Positions 55,165 to 63,633 of a stretch of 64,000 nucleotides of DNA are shown here, one piece after another. Numbering within the stretch: the first letter of the stretch is position 1; the number at the start of each line of letters is the position of its first letter. Source of the DNA: Streptomyces sp. CB02009. Its GTDB lineage: Bacteria > Actinomycetota > Actinomycetes > Streptomycetales > Streptomycetaceae. Made by a program: the position numbers and the translations under genes. Where the stretch lies: NCBI RefSeq assembly GCF_001905825.1, contig NZ_LIVV01000005.1, positions 720,802 to 784,801 on the forward strand. Direction: 5' to 3'. The notes below the pieces were generated by a model. The model saw nothing but the letters and a program-made list of their open reading frames with translations. It made no database searches and was not told the origin of the DNA.

Positions 55165-56451
55165 TCAGAGGGCCAGGCCGGCGTCGCGGAACGCGTCCAG
55201 GCTCGGGCGGATGGTGACGGTCGCCTGAGAGGTGTCGGCCACCGCGTCCAGGGTCTTGAGTCCGTCGCCGGTGTTGAGGACGACGGTGGTGAGGTTCGGG
55301 TCGATCAGCCCGTTCTCGACGAGCTTCCTCGTGACGCCGACGGTCACGCCGCCCGCGGTCTCGGCGAAGATGCCCTCGGTCTGCGCGAGGAGCCTGATCG
55401 CGTCCACGACCTGCTCGTCGTTCACGTCCTCCACGGCACCGCCGGTGCGGCGGGCGATGTCGAGGACGTACGGGCCGTCGGCCGGGTTGCCGATGGCGAG
55501 CGACTTGGCGATCGTGTTCGGCTTCTGGGGCCGCACGACGTCGTGGCCGGCCTTGAAGGCCACCGACACCGGGGAGCAGCCCTCGGCCTGCGCGCCGAAG
55601 ATCTTGTACGGCTTGTCCTCGACGAGGCCCAGCTTGATGAGCTCCTGGAGACCCTTGTCGATCTTCGTGAGCTGGGAGCCGGAGGCGATCGGGATGACGA
55701 GCTGGTCGGGGATGACCCAGCCGAGCTGCTCGCAGATCTCGTACGCCAGCGTCTTGGAGCCCTCGCCGTAGTACGGGCGGAGGTTGACGTTGACGAAGCC
55801 CCAGCCCTCGCCCAGCGGGTCGCCGATGAGCTCGGAGCAGAAGCGGTTGACGTCGTCGTAGTTGCCCTCGATGGCGACGAGGTCACCGCCGTAGACACCG
55901 GCCATGACGACCTTGCCCTGCTCCAGGTCGTGCGGGATGAACACGCAGGAGCGGAAGCCGGCGCGGGCGGCGGCGGCGCCGACGGCGCCGGCCAGGTTGC
56001 CGGTGGAGGAGCAGGAGAGGGTGGTGAAGCCGAAGGCGCGGGCGGCCTCGATGGCCTGGGCGACGACCCGGTCCTTGAAGGAGTGGGTCGGGTTGCCGGA
56101 GTCGTCCTTGACGAAGAGCTTGCCGGGGGCGACGCCGATCTCGCGGGCGAGGTTGTCGGCCTGGACGAGCTTGGTCCAGCCCGGGTTCAGGTTGGGCTTG
56201 TCGGCGACGTCGGCGGGGACGGGCAGCAGCGGGGCGTAGCGCCAGATGTTGGCGGGGCCGGCCTCGATCTGCTTGCGCAGCGCCTCGGGGTCACCGGTGG
56301 GGAGGTCGTAAGCGACTTCGAGCGGTCCGAAACAGAGTTCGCAGGCGAAGATCGGACCGAGCGCGAAGACTTCACCGCATTCGCGACAGGAGAGTCCCGA
56401 CGCGGGACCGAGGTCGACCGAAGTGGCGGGGGTAACAGTCTGTACAGCCAT
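55165..56451 (-). CDS. metM: MetM-type homocysteine synthase (threonine synthase homologue)
   Basis: 428 aa PLP enzyme. N-terminal zinc-ribbon-like CxxC pairs (SCRECGEVF, CELCFGPLE), then the PLP Lys in SGNPTHSFKDRVV, SCSSTGNLAGAVGAAAA (phosphate loop) and GVTVGVTRKLVENGL. By sequence alone it would be called threonine synthase. The SAM riboswitch in its leader and the co-transcribed MoaD-like carrier instead match the Streptomyces MetM/MetO pair, which turns O-phosphohomoserine into homocysteine. ATG 56451 lies in CCTCCATGG, where GGAG/CTCC pairing can hide the ribosome binding site. Threonine synthase activity is not excluded. Confidence 0.88.
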   Translation of the reverse strand: MAVQTVTPATSVDLGPASGLSCRECGEVFALGPIFACELCFGPLEVAYDLPTGDPEALRKQIEAGPANIWRYAPLLPVPADVADKPNLNPGWTKLVQADNLAREIGVAPGKLFVKDDSGNPTHSFKDRVVAQAIEAARAFGFTTLSCSSTGNLAGAVGAAAARAGFRSCVFIPHDLEQGKVVMAGVYGGDLVAIEGNYDDVNRFCSELIGDPLGEGWGFVNVNLRPYYGEGSKTLAYEICEQLGWVIPDQLVIPIASGSQLTKIDKGLQELIKLGLVEDKPYKIFGAQAEGCSPVSVAFKAGHDVVRPQKPNTIAKSLAIGNPADGPYVLDIARRTGGAVEDVNDEQVVDAIRLLAQTEGIFAETAGGVTVGVTRKLVENGLIDPNLTTVVLNTGDGLKTLDAVADTSQATVTIRPSLDAFRDAGLAL

Positions 56452-56470
56452 GGAGGCGAGGCCCTTTCTC

Positions 56471-56611
56471 CTCATCTTTCCCATGACGAATTTTTCGCCA
56501 TGAGACGGATTTGGCACCTTCCCTAGCCGGGAGCCTCGCTGGAGGACGAGTAACCGACTGGAGGGTTGCCGGGGCTTCAACGGGCCGTTTCCCTCTGCCC
56601 CTCTGGATGAG
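56471..56611 (-). ncRNA. SAM-I (S-box) riboswitch upstream of metM
   Basis: On the minus strand the aptamer begins CTCATCCAGAGGGGCAGAGG and contains the conserved GGCCCGTTGAAGCCCCGGCA followed by ACC, then GGTGCCAA; the P1 stem closes as CTCATC (56611-56606) with GATGAG (56476-56471). The ribosome binding region GGAGAAAGGG follows directly, and CCTC/CTCC just before the ATG can mask it, which suggests control of translation rather than termination. SAM binding would switch metM-metO off. Confidence 0.9.
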
Positions 56612-56762
56612 CGGTATTCGATTGTGAAGCGCGGTGAACTTTCGTTCCTGCGCTCCGACGCGGGCGGCACCCCGACGTGCATCGGGCATCCGCGTTGTTC
56701 AAGACTGTAACCGAAGGCCCGGACGCTTGGACCGGCCGTCCGAACCGCGAGATGGAGATCAC

Positions 56763-57704
56763 GTGCTGGAAGAGGTGGAGCGCTGGCTGGACCGGCGGTC
56801 CTGGTCCGTGGCGGACCGGCCGCTGGAGCGGATCCTCGCCGCGAAGCGGAACACGAAGGTCAGCGTCGTCCTGCCGGCGCTGAACGAGGAGGCGACGGTG
56901 GGTGACATCGTCACCGTGATCCGGCGCGAGCTCATGTCGGAGGCGGTGCCGCTCGTCGACGAGCTGGTGGTGATCGACTCGGGCTCCACGGACCGCACGG
57001 CGGAGGTGGCGGCGGCCGCCGGGGCGCGGGTGGTCGCGCGGGACGCGATACTCCCCCGGATACCGGCCGTGCCGGGCAAGGGCGAGGTCCTGTGGCGGTC
57101 GCTGATGGTGACCACCGGGGACGTCGTGTGCTTCGTCGACGCGGACCTGCGGGACTTCTCGGCGGACTTCGTGTCGGGGATCGTGGGCCCGCTGCTGACG
57201 GAGCCGGACGTGGACTTCGTGAAGGCGATGTACGACCGCCCGTTCGGGGACACCCCTGGTCAGGGGGGCCGGGTGACGGAGCTCGTGGCCCGTCCCCTGC
57301 TCAATCTGCACTGGCCGCGGCTGGCCGGCTTCGTCCAGCCGCTGGGCGGCGAGTACGCGGCGCGCCGGTCCCTGCTCGAGCGGCTGCCCTTCCCGGTCGG
57401 TTACGGGGTGGAGCTCGGCCTGCTCGTGGACGCGCTGCACACGGTGGGCCTGGACGCGCTCGCGCAGGTGGACGTGGGGGTGCGCAAGCACCGGCACCAG
57501 GACGGGCAGGCGCTGGGCCGGATGGCGGCGGCGATCTACCGGACGGCGCAGCTGCGGCTCTCGCGGGGCCATCTGGTGCGGCCGCGGCTGACGCAGTTCG
57601 AGCGGGGCGAGAAGGGCTTCGAGCCGCGGACGTACGCGGTGGACACGGAGGAGCGGCCGCCGATGGCCGACATCGTGGAGTACGCCCGGCGCCGCGTGGC
57701 GTAA
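56763..57704 (+). CDS. gpgS: Glucosyl-3-phosphoglycerate synthase (GT81)
   Basis: 313 aa from GTG 56763 (GGAG five bases upstream). GT-A fold: KVSVVLPALNEEATVGDIV, VVIDSGSTDRTAEVA, the metal-binding FVDADLRDF (DxD), VKAMYDRPF, and YGVELGLLVD. Moves glucose from UDP- or other NDP-glucose to 3-phosphoglycerate, the first step to glucosylglycerate and methylglucose polysaccharides. An upstream ATG at 56634 would add 43 residues overlapping the riboswitch on the other strand and is rejected. Confidence 0.93.
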   Translation: MLEEVERWLDRRSWSVADRPLERILAAKRNTKVSVVLPALNEEATVGDIVTVIRRELMSEAVPLVDELVVIDSGSTDRTAEVAAAAGARVVARDAILPRIPAVPGKGEVLWRSLMVTTGDVVCFVDADLRDFSADFVSGIVGPLLTEPDVDFVKAMYDRPFGDTPGQGGRVTELVARPLLNLHWPRLAGFVQPLGGEYAARRSLLERLPFPVGYGVELGLLVDALHTVGLDALAQVDVGVRKHRHQDGQALGRMAAAIYRTAQLRLSRGHLVRPRLTQFERGEKGFEPRTYAVDTEERPPMADIVEYARRRVA

Positions 57705-57742
57705 CGCCCCATGATGATCTGTTTTGCATACATTGCCCTTTT

Positions 57743-59611
57743 ATGCGCTTCAGACACCATCACCCGGGCAGGGTGCTCGCGGCCGTCGTGGCCGTCGGAC
57801 TGACGGCGGGCCCGCTCGCGCTCACCGCGGCGGGACCGGCCGCGGCGGACGTGGTCGAGCCGTTCGGCAAGCGGTACGACGCGTCGCTGTACGGCGACTT
57901 CACGACCGTCGGCAACACGGTCATGGGCTGTCCGGCCGCCCCCGCCGACCAGGCCGCGCGCTGCGCGGTCGCGACGAGCGGCCAGGGCCCGGACTCCGGC
58001 GACACCTTCGTGATGCGGCGGATCGACTCCGCCGTCCTGGGGAGCGGGTACGGCTCCAGCACCGGCCGGGTGCGGATCCCGGCGGGCGCGGAGGTGGCGT
58101 ACGCCCGGCTCTTCTGGGGCGGCAACGACGGCACGTACAAGGGATTGGGCGGGGCGCGGCTGAAGCGCTGCGACCTCTCGGGCGCCGATGCCGGGCGCTC
58201 GCCCGGCGACCCGACGACGACCGCCCCGGTGATCAGGGTCGGCACGGGCGCCGCGACCCCGGTCTCGATCGACAGCATGGTGGCCGATCCGGCCGACACC
58301 GACGGCCCGCACTACTACACGGGCGAGTCGGACGTGACGGCCGCGTTCGCGGGCACCTCGGGCCTCTCGGGCCTCTCGGGCACGGACGTGCAGGTGGCCG
58401 TCGGCAACCTCTGGGCGCCCGAGGGCAAGGGCTGCGTGGCGGGCTGGTCGCTGACCGTCGTCCACAGGTTCCCGGGCCCCGAACCGGTCCGCGCGCCCGA
58501 GCGGCGGAACGTGTCCGTGTACGGCGGGCACGTCCTCCAGCGCCCGTCCTCCCCCGCGACCACCATCACCGTGGACGGCTTCCGCCGGAGCGGCGGTACG
58601 GCGCGGGCCGGCGTCACCGCCTTCGAGGGCGACCGGAACACCCCGGGTGACGCCTTCCTCGCCGGCGGCAGGAACGTCACCGAGGCCCGCACGGGCACCA
58701 CCGACAACTTCTTCCTCGGCGGGGACGACGGAGCCGTCGCCCCCGACCTCGTCGACAACCTGGGCATCGACGCGAAGTCCTTCGACCTCCCCGACGACGC
58801 AGTCCCGCAGGGCGCCACCTCGGCCGACCTGGCCTTCTCGACGCGCGGCGACAGTTACGTGCCCTCCGCGCTCGCCTTCTCCGTGCCGGTCCCCGACCTG
58901 GAGATCACCAAGACGGCGAGCGCGCGCACCGTGAAGCCGGGCGACACGCTCACCTACACGATCACCGCGAAGAACGTCGGCGCGCACGACTACCCGGACG
59001 CCAGGTTCGGCGACGACCTGACCGGGACCCTCGACGACGCCGAGTACCGGGGCGACGTGCGGACGGACCTGGGCACGGTGACCTACCGGGCGCCGAGGAT
59101 CGGGTACGCGGGCACCATCCCGGCCGGGAGGACGGCGACCGTCACCTACTCGGTGAAGATCAAGAACCCGGCGACCGGGGACGGCCGGCTCCACGACCGG
59201 GTGCGGTCCGAGACCCCCCGCGCCACCTGCGGAGCCGGCAGCGAGGACCCGGCCTGCCAGGCGGCCCCGGAACTCCGGAAGCCGCCGAAGCCGGCCCCCA
59301 GGCCGACACCGACCCGGGTGGATCCGACCCCGGTGGATCCGAGCCCGACCGCGGTGGACCCCACGCCCACCCCCACGCCCACCCGCGCGGACCCGACCCC
59401 CGACCCGGCGGAGCCCACGACCGCCCCGACCCGCGAGGCGCCCGCTCCCGCGCCCCCGGCCCCCGGGCCGCCGGGGAACGGCCGGGGCGGCTCGATGGCC
59501 GAGACCGGCGGCAACGGCGAGCGGCTGTGGCTGCTGGGCGCCCTGGGCCTCGCCCTCGCGGCGACGGGCCTGGTCGCGAAGGCGGCGATGCGCGGCCGAC
59601 GCGAGAACTGA
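57743..59611 (+). CDS. Cell-wall-anchored surface protein with DUF11 domain and sortase-type tail
   Basis: 622 aa. Signal peptide (GRVLAAVVAVGLTAGPLALTAA). A large beta-rich N-terminal domain (to ~380) with FWGGNDGTYKG and NLWAPEGKGCVAGWSL, a DUF11 repeat (DLEITKTASARTVKPGDTLTY), a Pro/Thr-rich wall-spanning linker (PTPTRVDPTPVDPSPT), then MAETG, a hydrophobic segment (LWLLGALGLALAATGLVA) and RGRREN. MAETG stands where a sortase signal of the LPxTG/LAxTG type is expected. Probably displayed on the cell surface; binding partner unknown. Confidence 0.87.
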   Translation: MRFRHHHPGRVLAAVVAVGLTAGPLALTAAGPAAADVVEPFGKRYDASLYGDFTTVGNTVMGCPAAPADQAARCAVATSGQGPDSGDTFVMRRIDSAVLGSGYGSSTGRVRIPAGAEVAYARLFWGGNDGTYKGLGGARLKRCDLSGADAGRSPGDPTTTAPVIRVGTGAATPVSIDSMVADPADTDGPHYYTGESDVTAAFAGTSGLSGLSGTDVQVAVGNLWAPEGKGCVAGWSLTVVHRFPGPEPVRAPERRNVSVYGGHVLQRPSSPATTITVDGFRRSGGTARAGVTAFEGDRNTPGDAFLAGGRNVTEARTGTTDNFFLGGDDGAVAPDLVDNLGIDAKSFDLPDDAVPQGATSADLAFSTRGDSYVPSALAFSVPVPDLEITKTASARTVKPGDTLTYTITAKNVGAHDYPDARFGDDLTGTLDDAEYRGDVRTDLGTVTYRAPRIGYAGTIPAGRTATVTYSVKIKNPATGDGRLHDRVRSETPRATCGAGSEDPACQAAPELRKPPKPAPRPTPTRVDPTPVDPSPTAVDPTPTPTPTRADPTPDPAEPTTAPTREAPAPAPPAPGPPGNGRGGSMAETGGNGERLWLLGALGLALAATGLVAKAAMRGRREN

Positions 59612-59661
59612 CGGCCGCCAGAGGTCCGGCCGCCCTGCGTGATCGGCCGCCCGGGAGGTCC

Positions 59662-59711
59662 GGCCACCCTCCGTGGCCTGGCCTCCGGGCGCACGGCCAC
59701 CCTCCGTGGCC
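59662..59711. repeat. Duplicated palindrome GGCCACCCTCCGTGGCC upstream of otsA
   Basis: Two identical 17-bp copies at 59662-59678 and 59695-59711; each is itself a hairpin (GGCCAC/GTGGCC). A degenerate copy precedes at about 59630-59648. The element may end transcription of the surface protein gene. Confidence 0.75.
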
Positions 59712-59736
59712 GGAACCACCCGTCTCGTATACGTAC

Positions 59737-59765
59737 GTTTGAGCGTTTACCGGACGGGCTAGGTT
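59737..59765 (+). promoter_or_regulatory. Promoter of otsA giving a leaderless mRNA
   Basis: GTTTGA (59737-59742), 17 bases, TAGGTT (59760-59765); the ATG follows six bases later, so transcription should start at or next to the A of ATG. Confidence 0.6.
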
Positions 59766-59771
59766 CGCCCC

Positions 59772-61217
59772 ATGGCATCTGTGCTCGTGGCATCCAACCG
59801 GGGACCCGTCTCGTACGTGCGCGGCGAGGACGGTGAGCTCGACGCCCGCAGGGGCGGCGGCGGCCTGGTCTCCGGGCTGAGCGCCGTCTCCTCGCAGGAC
59901 AGCGTGTGGGTGTGCGCGGCGCTCGGCGAGGGCGACCGGGAGGCCGTCCGGCGCGGCATCGCCGAGCCGGGCGTACGGATGCTGGACATCGACCCGGAGG
60001 TGTACGCCGACGCGTACAACGGCATCGCGAACTCGGTGCTGTGGTTCCTCCACCACCACCTGTACGACACCCCCCGCGAGCCCGTCTTCGACGCGGAGTT
60101 CCGGCGCCGCTGGGAGGCCTACCGCGCCTACAACCGCGCGTTCGCCGAGGCCCTGGCCGCCGCGGCCGACGAGGGCGCGGCGGTCCTGGTGCAGGACTAC
60201 CACCTGGCACTGGTCCCCGGGATGCTCCGGGAGCTCCGGCCCGACCTGCGGATCGGGCACTTCACGCACACGCCGTGGGTGTCCTCCGAGTACCTGCGCA
60301 TGGTGCCGGACGACATCGTCGAGGAGCTCCTGTGGGGCATGCTCGGCGCCGACGAGCTGGGCTTCCACACCTGGGGATGGGCGTCGGCGTTCATCAGCTG
60401 CTGCTCCCAGCGCGACGACTCGACCGGGACGACCCGGGGCGTCTGGCCGAGCGGCGACCCCTGGCACGGGGTGGAGTGGCGCCGCCACGGCGCCGGGAAG
60501 GGCCGCACCCGGGTCCGGGCGTACCCGCTGGGCGTCGACGGCGACGAGCTGCGGGCCCTGGCCCACCGCCCCGAGGTGGACGAGGCCCTCGCCCGGCTCC
60601 GCGCCGAGGTGGGCGACCGCAGGACCGTCGTCCGCGTCGACCGCACGGAGCTGTCGAAGAACATCCTGCGCGGCCTCCTCGCCTACCGGGAGCTGCTCAC
60701 CGCCCATCCGGAGTGGCACGACCGGGTGGTGCACCTGGCCTCGGCGTACCCCTCCCGGCAGGACCTGGAGTCGTACCGCGCGTACACGGCCTCGGTGACG
60801 GAACTGGCCGCCGAGATCAACGCGGAGTTCGGCACGGCGGACTGGCAGCCGGTGATCGTGTCCGTGGAGGACGACTTCACCCGCTCCCTGGCCGCGTACC
60901 GCCTGGCGGACGTGGCCCTGGTCAACCCGGTGCGCGACGGCATGAACCTGGTCGCGAAGGAGATACCGGTGGTCTCGGACGCGGGCTGCGCGCTCGTCCT
61001 GTCCACGGGCGCGGGCGCGTACAAGGAGCTGCGGGCGGACGTCCTCGCGGTGAACCCCTTCGACGTGTCGCAGACCGCCGACGCCCTCCACACCGCCCTG
61101 ACGATGCCCCTGTCCGAGCGCGCCGACCGCACGAAGCGCCTCGCCGCGACGGCGACGGCCCTGCCGCCGCAGCGCTGGTTCCTGAACCAGCTCGACGCGC
61201 TGCGCGAGAAGAGCTAG
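59772..61217 (+). CDS. otsA: Alpha,alpha-trehalose-6-phosphate synthase (GT20)
   Basis: 481 aa. VLVASNRGPVSY, YNGIANSVLWFLHHHLYDTP, VLVQDYHLALVPGML, IGHFTHTPWVSSEYLRMVP and RDGMNLVAKE are the GT20 donor and acceptor sites. Makes trehalose-6-phosphate from glucose-6-phosphate and an NDP-glucose. Its partner phosphatase otsB lies 1.4 kb on, in the opposite direction. The stop codon overlaps the end of the convergent HxlR gene by 4 bp. Confidence 0.95.
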   Translation: MASVLVASNRGPVSYVRGEDGELDARRGGGGLVSGLSAVSSQDSVWVCAALGEGDREAVRRGIAEPGVRMLDIDPEVYADAYNGIANSVLWFLHHHLYDTPREPVFDAEFRRRWEAYRAYNRAFAEALAAAADEGAAVLVQDYHLALVPGMLRELRPDLRIGHFTHTPWVSSEYLRMVPDDIVEELLWGMLGADELGFHTWGWASAFISCCSQRDDSTGTTRGVWPSGDPWHGVEWRRHGAGKGRTRVRAYPLGVDGDELRALAHRPEVDEALARLRAEVGDRRTVVRVDRTELSKNILRGLLAYRELLTAHPEWHDRVVHLASAYPSRQDLESYRAYTASVTELAAEINAEFGTADWQPVIVSVEDDFTRSLAAYRLADVALVNPVRDGMNLVAKEIPVVSDAGCALVLSTGAGAYKELRADVLAVNPFDVSQTADALHTALTMPLSERADRTKRLAATATALPPQRWFLNQLDALREKS

Positions 61218-61591
61218 GACACGGCCCGCTCCGGGGAGGCCGACCGCTCCTGAGGGGCCGACCGCCGCTCCCGCCCCCACAGCGCCAGCGGTTCGAGGGC
61301 CTCGTTGAGGCGGACGCCGTCCTTCGTGAGGGCGTACTCGACGCGGGGCGGGACCTCCTCGTAGGAGGCGCGGTCGACGATGCCGTCCGCCTCCAGCTCC
61401 CGCAGGTGGGAGGCGAGGACCTTCTCCGTGATGCCCGGGACGAGTCGCCGGAGCTCGCCGAAGCGCAGGTGCGGCCGCTCGTGCAGCGCCCACAGGATGA
61501 GCACCTTCCACTTGCCGCCGATGACCTCCATCGCGGCGTCGATCCCGCAGACGTGGCCGTCCCCGGTTCCGGGCCGGTTCAGCGTCGCCAT
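61214..61591 (-). CDS. HxlR family winged-helix transcriptional regulator
   Basis: 125 aa from ATG 61591, with a GGGG-rich site upstream; ATG 61645 would run into the operator palindrome. HxlR core: VCGIDAAMEVIGGKWKVLIL, HLRFGELRRLVPGITEKVL, HLRELEADGIVDR, VEYALTKDG. A Cys near residue 15 (HVCGID) sits where thiol-based redox sensors of the family (HypR, YodB) have theirs. Probably represses the divergent reductase gene. Confidence 0.9.
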   Translation of the reverse strand: MATLNRPGTGDGHVCGIDAAMEVIGGKWKVLILWALHERPHLRFGELRRLVPGITEKVLASHLRELEADGIVDRASYEEVPPRVEYALTKDGVRLNEALEPLALWGRERRSAPQERSASPERAVS

Positions 61592-61633
61592 GTGCCCCAC
61601 CCCTCTGACCTGTTCGCTCACCTCAGGGTAACC

Positions 61634-61651
61634 ACCCACTTCCAAGTGGGT
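61634..61651. promoter_or_regulatory. Candidate HxlR operator ACCCACTT-cc-AAGTGGGT
   Basis: Perfect 8-bp arms with a 2-base centre, midway between the divergent HxlR and reductase genes; an overlapping GGTACTT extends the AAGT...ACTT pattern seen in HxlR-family operators. Confidence 0.6.
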
Positions 61652-61689
61652 ACTTGAGCAGGTCAGAGGCCTGCAGCAGCCTGGTGGCC

Positions 61690-62577
61690 ATGACAGCGAA
61701 CGCGCATCGGAAGACCCCCGTCACCCTCCTCGGACTCGGTGCGATGGGCACCGCCCTGGCCCGGACCTGGCTCGCCGCCGGACATCCGCTCACCGTCTGG
61801 AACCGCACCCCCGCCCGCGCGGAGGCCATCGCCGCCGAGGGCGCGAAGGCCGCGGACAGCGCGGCCGGCGCGGTCGAGGCGAGCACCCTCGTCATCGTCT
61901 GCCTCCTCGACGACGCCTCGGTGGAGGCGGCCCTGGACGGCGCCGACCTGGCCGGCAAGGACCTCGTCAACCTGACCACCACGACCCCCGTCGAGGCCCG
62001 GGCCCGCGCCCTGTGGGCCGAGGAGCGCGGCGCCCGCTACCTGGACGGCGGCATCATGGCCGTCCCGCCGATGGTCGGGGTCCCCGAGGCCGGCGGCTAC
62101 GTCTTCTACAGCGGCTCGCGGGAGCTGTTCGAGCTCCACCGGGAGTCCCTCGCCGTGCCGGTCGGCACCACCTACGTCGGCGAGGACGCGGGCTTCGCGG
62201 CCCTGCACGACGTGGCCCTGCTGAGCGCGATGTACGGGATGTTCGCGGGGGTCGCGCACGCCTTCGCCCTGATCCGGCGGGAGAACATCGACCCGGTCGC
62301 GTTCGCCCCGCTGCTCGGGGAGTGGGTCGGGGCGATGGCCGGACCGTCGATCGGGCAGACGGCCCGGCAGCTGGCGACCGGCGCGTTCGACGACAGCGAC
62401 TCCAGCCTGGCGATGCAGGTGGCCGGCACGCCGACCTTCCTGGCCACCGCCGAGGACCAGGGCGTCAGCCCGGAGCTGATCCGGCCGTACTTCGAGCTGA
62501 TGCGCCGGGGGCTCGCCGCGAGCCGCGCCGGGGAGGAGGCGACCAGCCTGGTGGACCTGCTCGTACGGAGGGACTGA
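61690..62577 (+). CDS. NAD(P)-dependent beta-hydroxyacid dehydrogenase/imine reductase-like oxidoreductase
   Basis: 295 aa. N-terminal Rossmann motif VTLLGLGAMGTALARTWLAAGHPLTVWNR, then VIVCLLDDASV, VNLTTTTP, YLDGGIMAVP and a helical C-terminal domain (FGA-type GYVFYSGSRE, LHDVALLSAMYGMFAG). The place of the catalytic Lys of hydroxyacid dehydrogenases is taken by a HDVALLS segment, as in imine reductases. ATG 61690, under the HxlR site. Its stop codon lies in an 18-bp tandem duplication. Confidence 0.85.
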   Translation: MTANAHRKTPVTLLGLGAMGTALARTWLAAGHPLTVWNRTPARAEAIAAEGAKAADSAAGAVEASTLVIVCLLDDASVEAALDGADLAGKDLVNLTTTTPVEARARALWAEERGARYLDGGIMAVPPMVGVPEAGGYVFYSGSRELFELHRESLAVPVGTTYVGEDAGFAALHDVALLSAMYGMFAGVAHAFALIRRENIDPVAFAPLLGEWVGAMAGPSIGQTARQLATGAFDDSDSSLAMQVAGTPTFLATAEDQGVSPELIRPYFELMRRGLAASRAGEEATSLVDLLVRRD

Positions 62578-62595
62578 CTCGTACGGAGGGACTGA
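62560..62595. repeat. Perfect tandem duplication of 18 bp across a stop codon
   Basis: CTCGTACGGAGGGACTGA occurs twice without any gap (62560-62577, 62578-62595). The first copy encodes the last residues and the stop of the reductase; the second is untranslated. Confidence 0.97.
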
Positions 62596-62611
62596 CGGGA
62601 CCGGCCCCGGC

Positions 62612-63451
62612 TCAGGCCTCCCGTACCGCCGCCGCCAGCGCCCCTAGGAACTCCACCACTCCGGGCGGACCCGGCACCGCCAGGTCCCCGCGGTCGGCGA
62701 GCTCCGGGACCTCCGTCGAGCCGCTGCAGACCAGCAGCCCCGGGGTGCCGTCGGAGCGGAGCTTCTCGACGGCCGCGAAGGCCGGCAGGTCGCCGAGGTC
62801 GTCGCCCGCGTAGAGCACGGACCCGGCGCCCACCTCCCGTACGTACTCCGCGAGCGCGACGCCCTTGTCCATGCCCGGCGGCCGCAGCTCCAGGACCATG
62901 CGGCCGGGTTCCAGGACGAGGCCGTGATGGGTGGCGAGGTCGCCCAGCGGGCCCTTGAGGGCTTCGAACGCGCCCTCCGGGTCGAGGGCGCGCCGGGTGT
63001 GCACGGCGACCGCGCGGCCCTTCTCCTCGATCCAGACGCCCGGCCAGGCGCCGGCCCGGTCGAGGAAGCCGGGGAGCTCGGCGCGGACGGAGGCCACGCC
63101 CGGGTGCGGGGCGGCGGCCCGGACGGTACCGGTGACGGCGTCCCAGCGTTCGGCGCCGTAGTGGCCGAGGACGACGAGGTGCTCCAGACCGGGGACGCCG
63201 GCGAAGCCGCCGTACCGGACGGCGACCCCGGCGGGGCGGCCGGTCACGACGGCGACGGAGGCGACCTCGGGGGCGAGGGCGGCGAGCGCCTCGACGGCGC
63301 CGGGGTGGGCGCGGGCCCGTTCGGGGTCGGGAACGATCTCGGCGAGCGTGCCGTCGAAGTCGAGGGCGACGACGGCCTTCTCGGGCCGCGCGAGCAGCGC
63401 GTCCAGACCGTCGCGGCCGGCGGACGTGGTCGGGTGCGGGAGGCTGACCAT
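62612..63451 (-). CDS. otsB: Trehalose-6-phosphate phosphatase
   Basis: 279 aa HAD-family enzyme. Motif I is VVALDFDGTLAEIVPD; then VAVVTGRPAG, LGHYGAERW, WIEEKGRAVAVHTRR, and YAGDDLGDLPAF (motif IV). Dephosphorylates trehalose-6-phosphate. ATG 63451 follows TAGGGT by seven bases, indicating a leaderless message. Confidence 0.94.
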   Translation of the reverse strand: MVSLPHPTTSAGRDGLDALLARPEKAVVALDFDGTLAEIVPDPERARAHPGAVEALAALAPEVASVAVVTGRPAGVAVRYGGFAGVPGLEHLVVLGHYGAERWDAVTGTVRAAAPHPGVASVRAELPGFLDRAGAWPGVWIEEKGRAVAVHTRRALDPEGAFEALKGPLGDLATHHGLVLEPGRMVLELRPPGMDKGVALAEYVREVGAGSVLYAGDDLGDLPAFAAVEKLRSDGTPGLLVCSGSTEVPELADRGDLAVPGPPGVVEFLGALAAAVREA

Positions 63452-63458
63452 GCTCCCG

Positions 63459-63464
63459 ACCCTA
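63459..63464 (-). promoter_or_regulatory. -10 element of otsB (leaderless)
   Basis: TAGGGT on the minus strand, seven bases before the ATG. Confidence 0.5.
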
Positions 63465-63633
63465 CCCACGCGGGCCGCCCGCGTCAGGGCCACGAACAAG
63501 ACGGCACGCGCGGGACGACGCGCGCGGGAGGGCACGCGAGGGGCCGACCGCCGGGCCCGGAGCGTCCGGTGCCGGCTCCCGGCCGGTCCCGGTGAGGCCC
63601 GGGGCCCCGGCCGGTCCCGGTGCGGCCCGGGCG

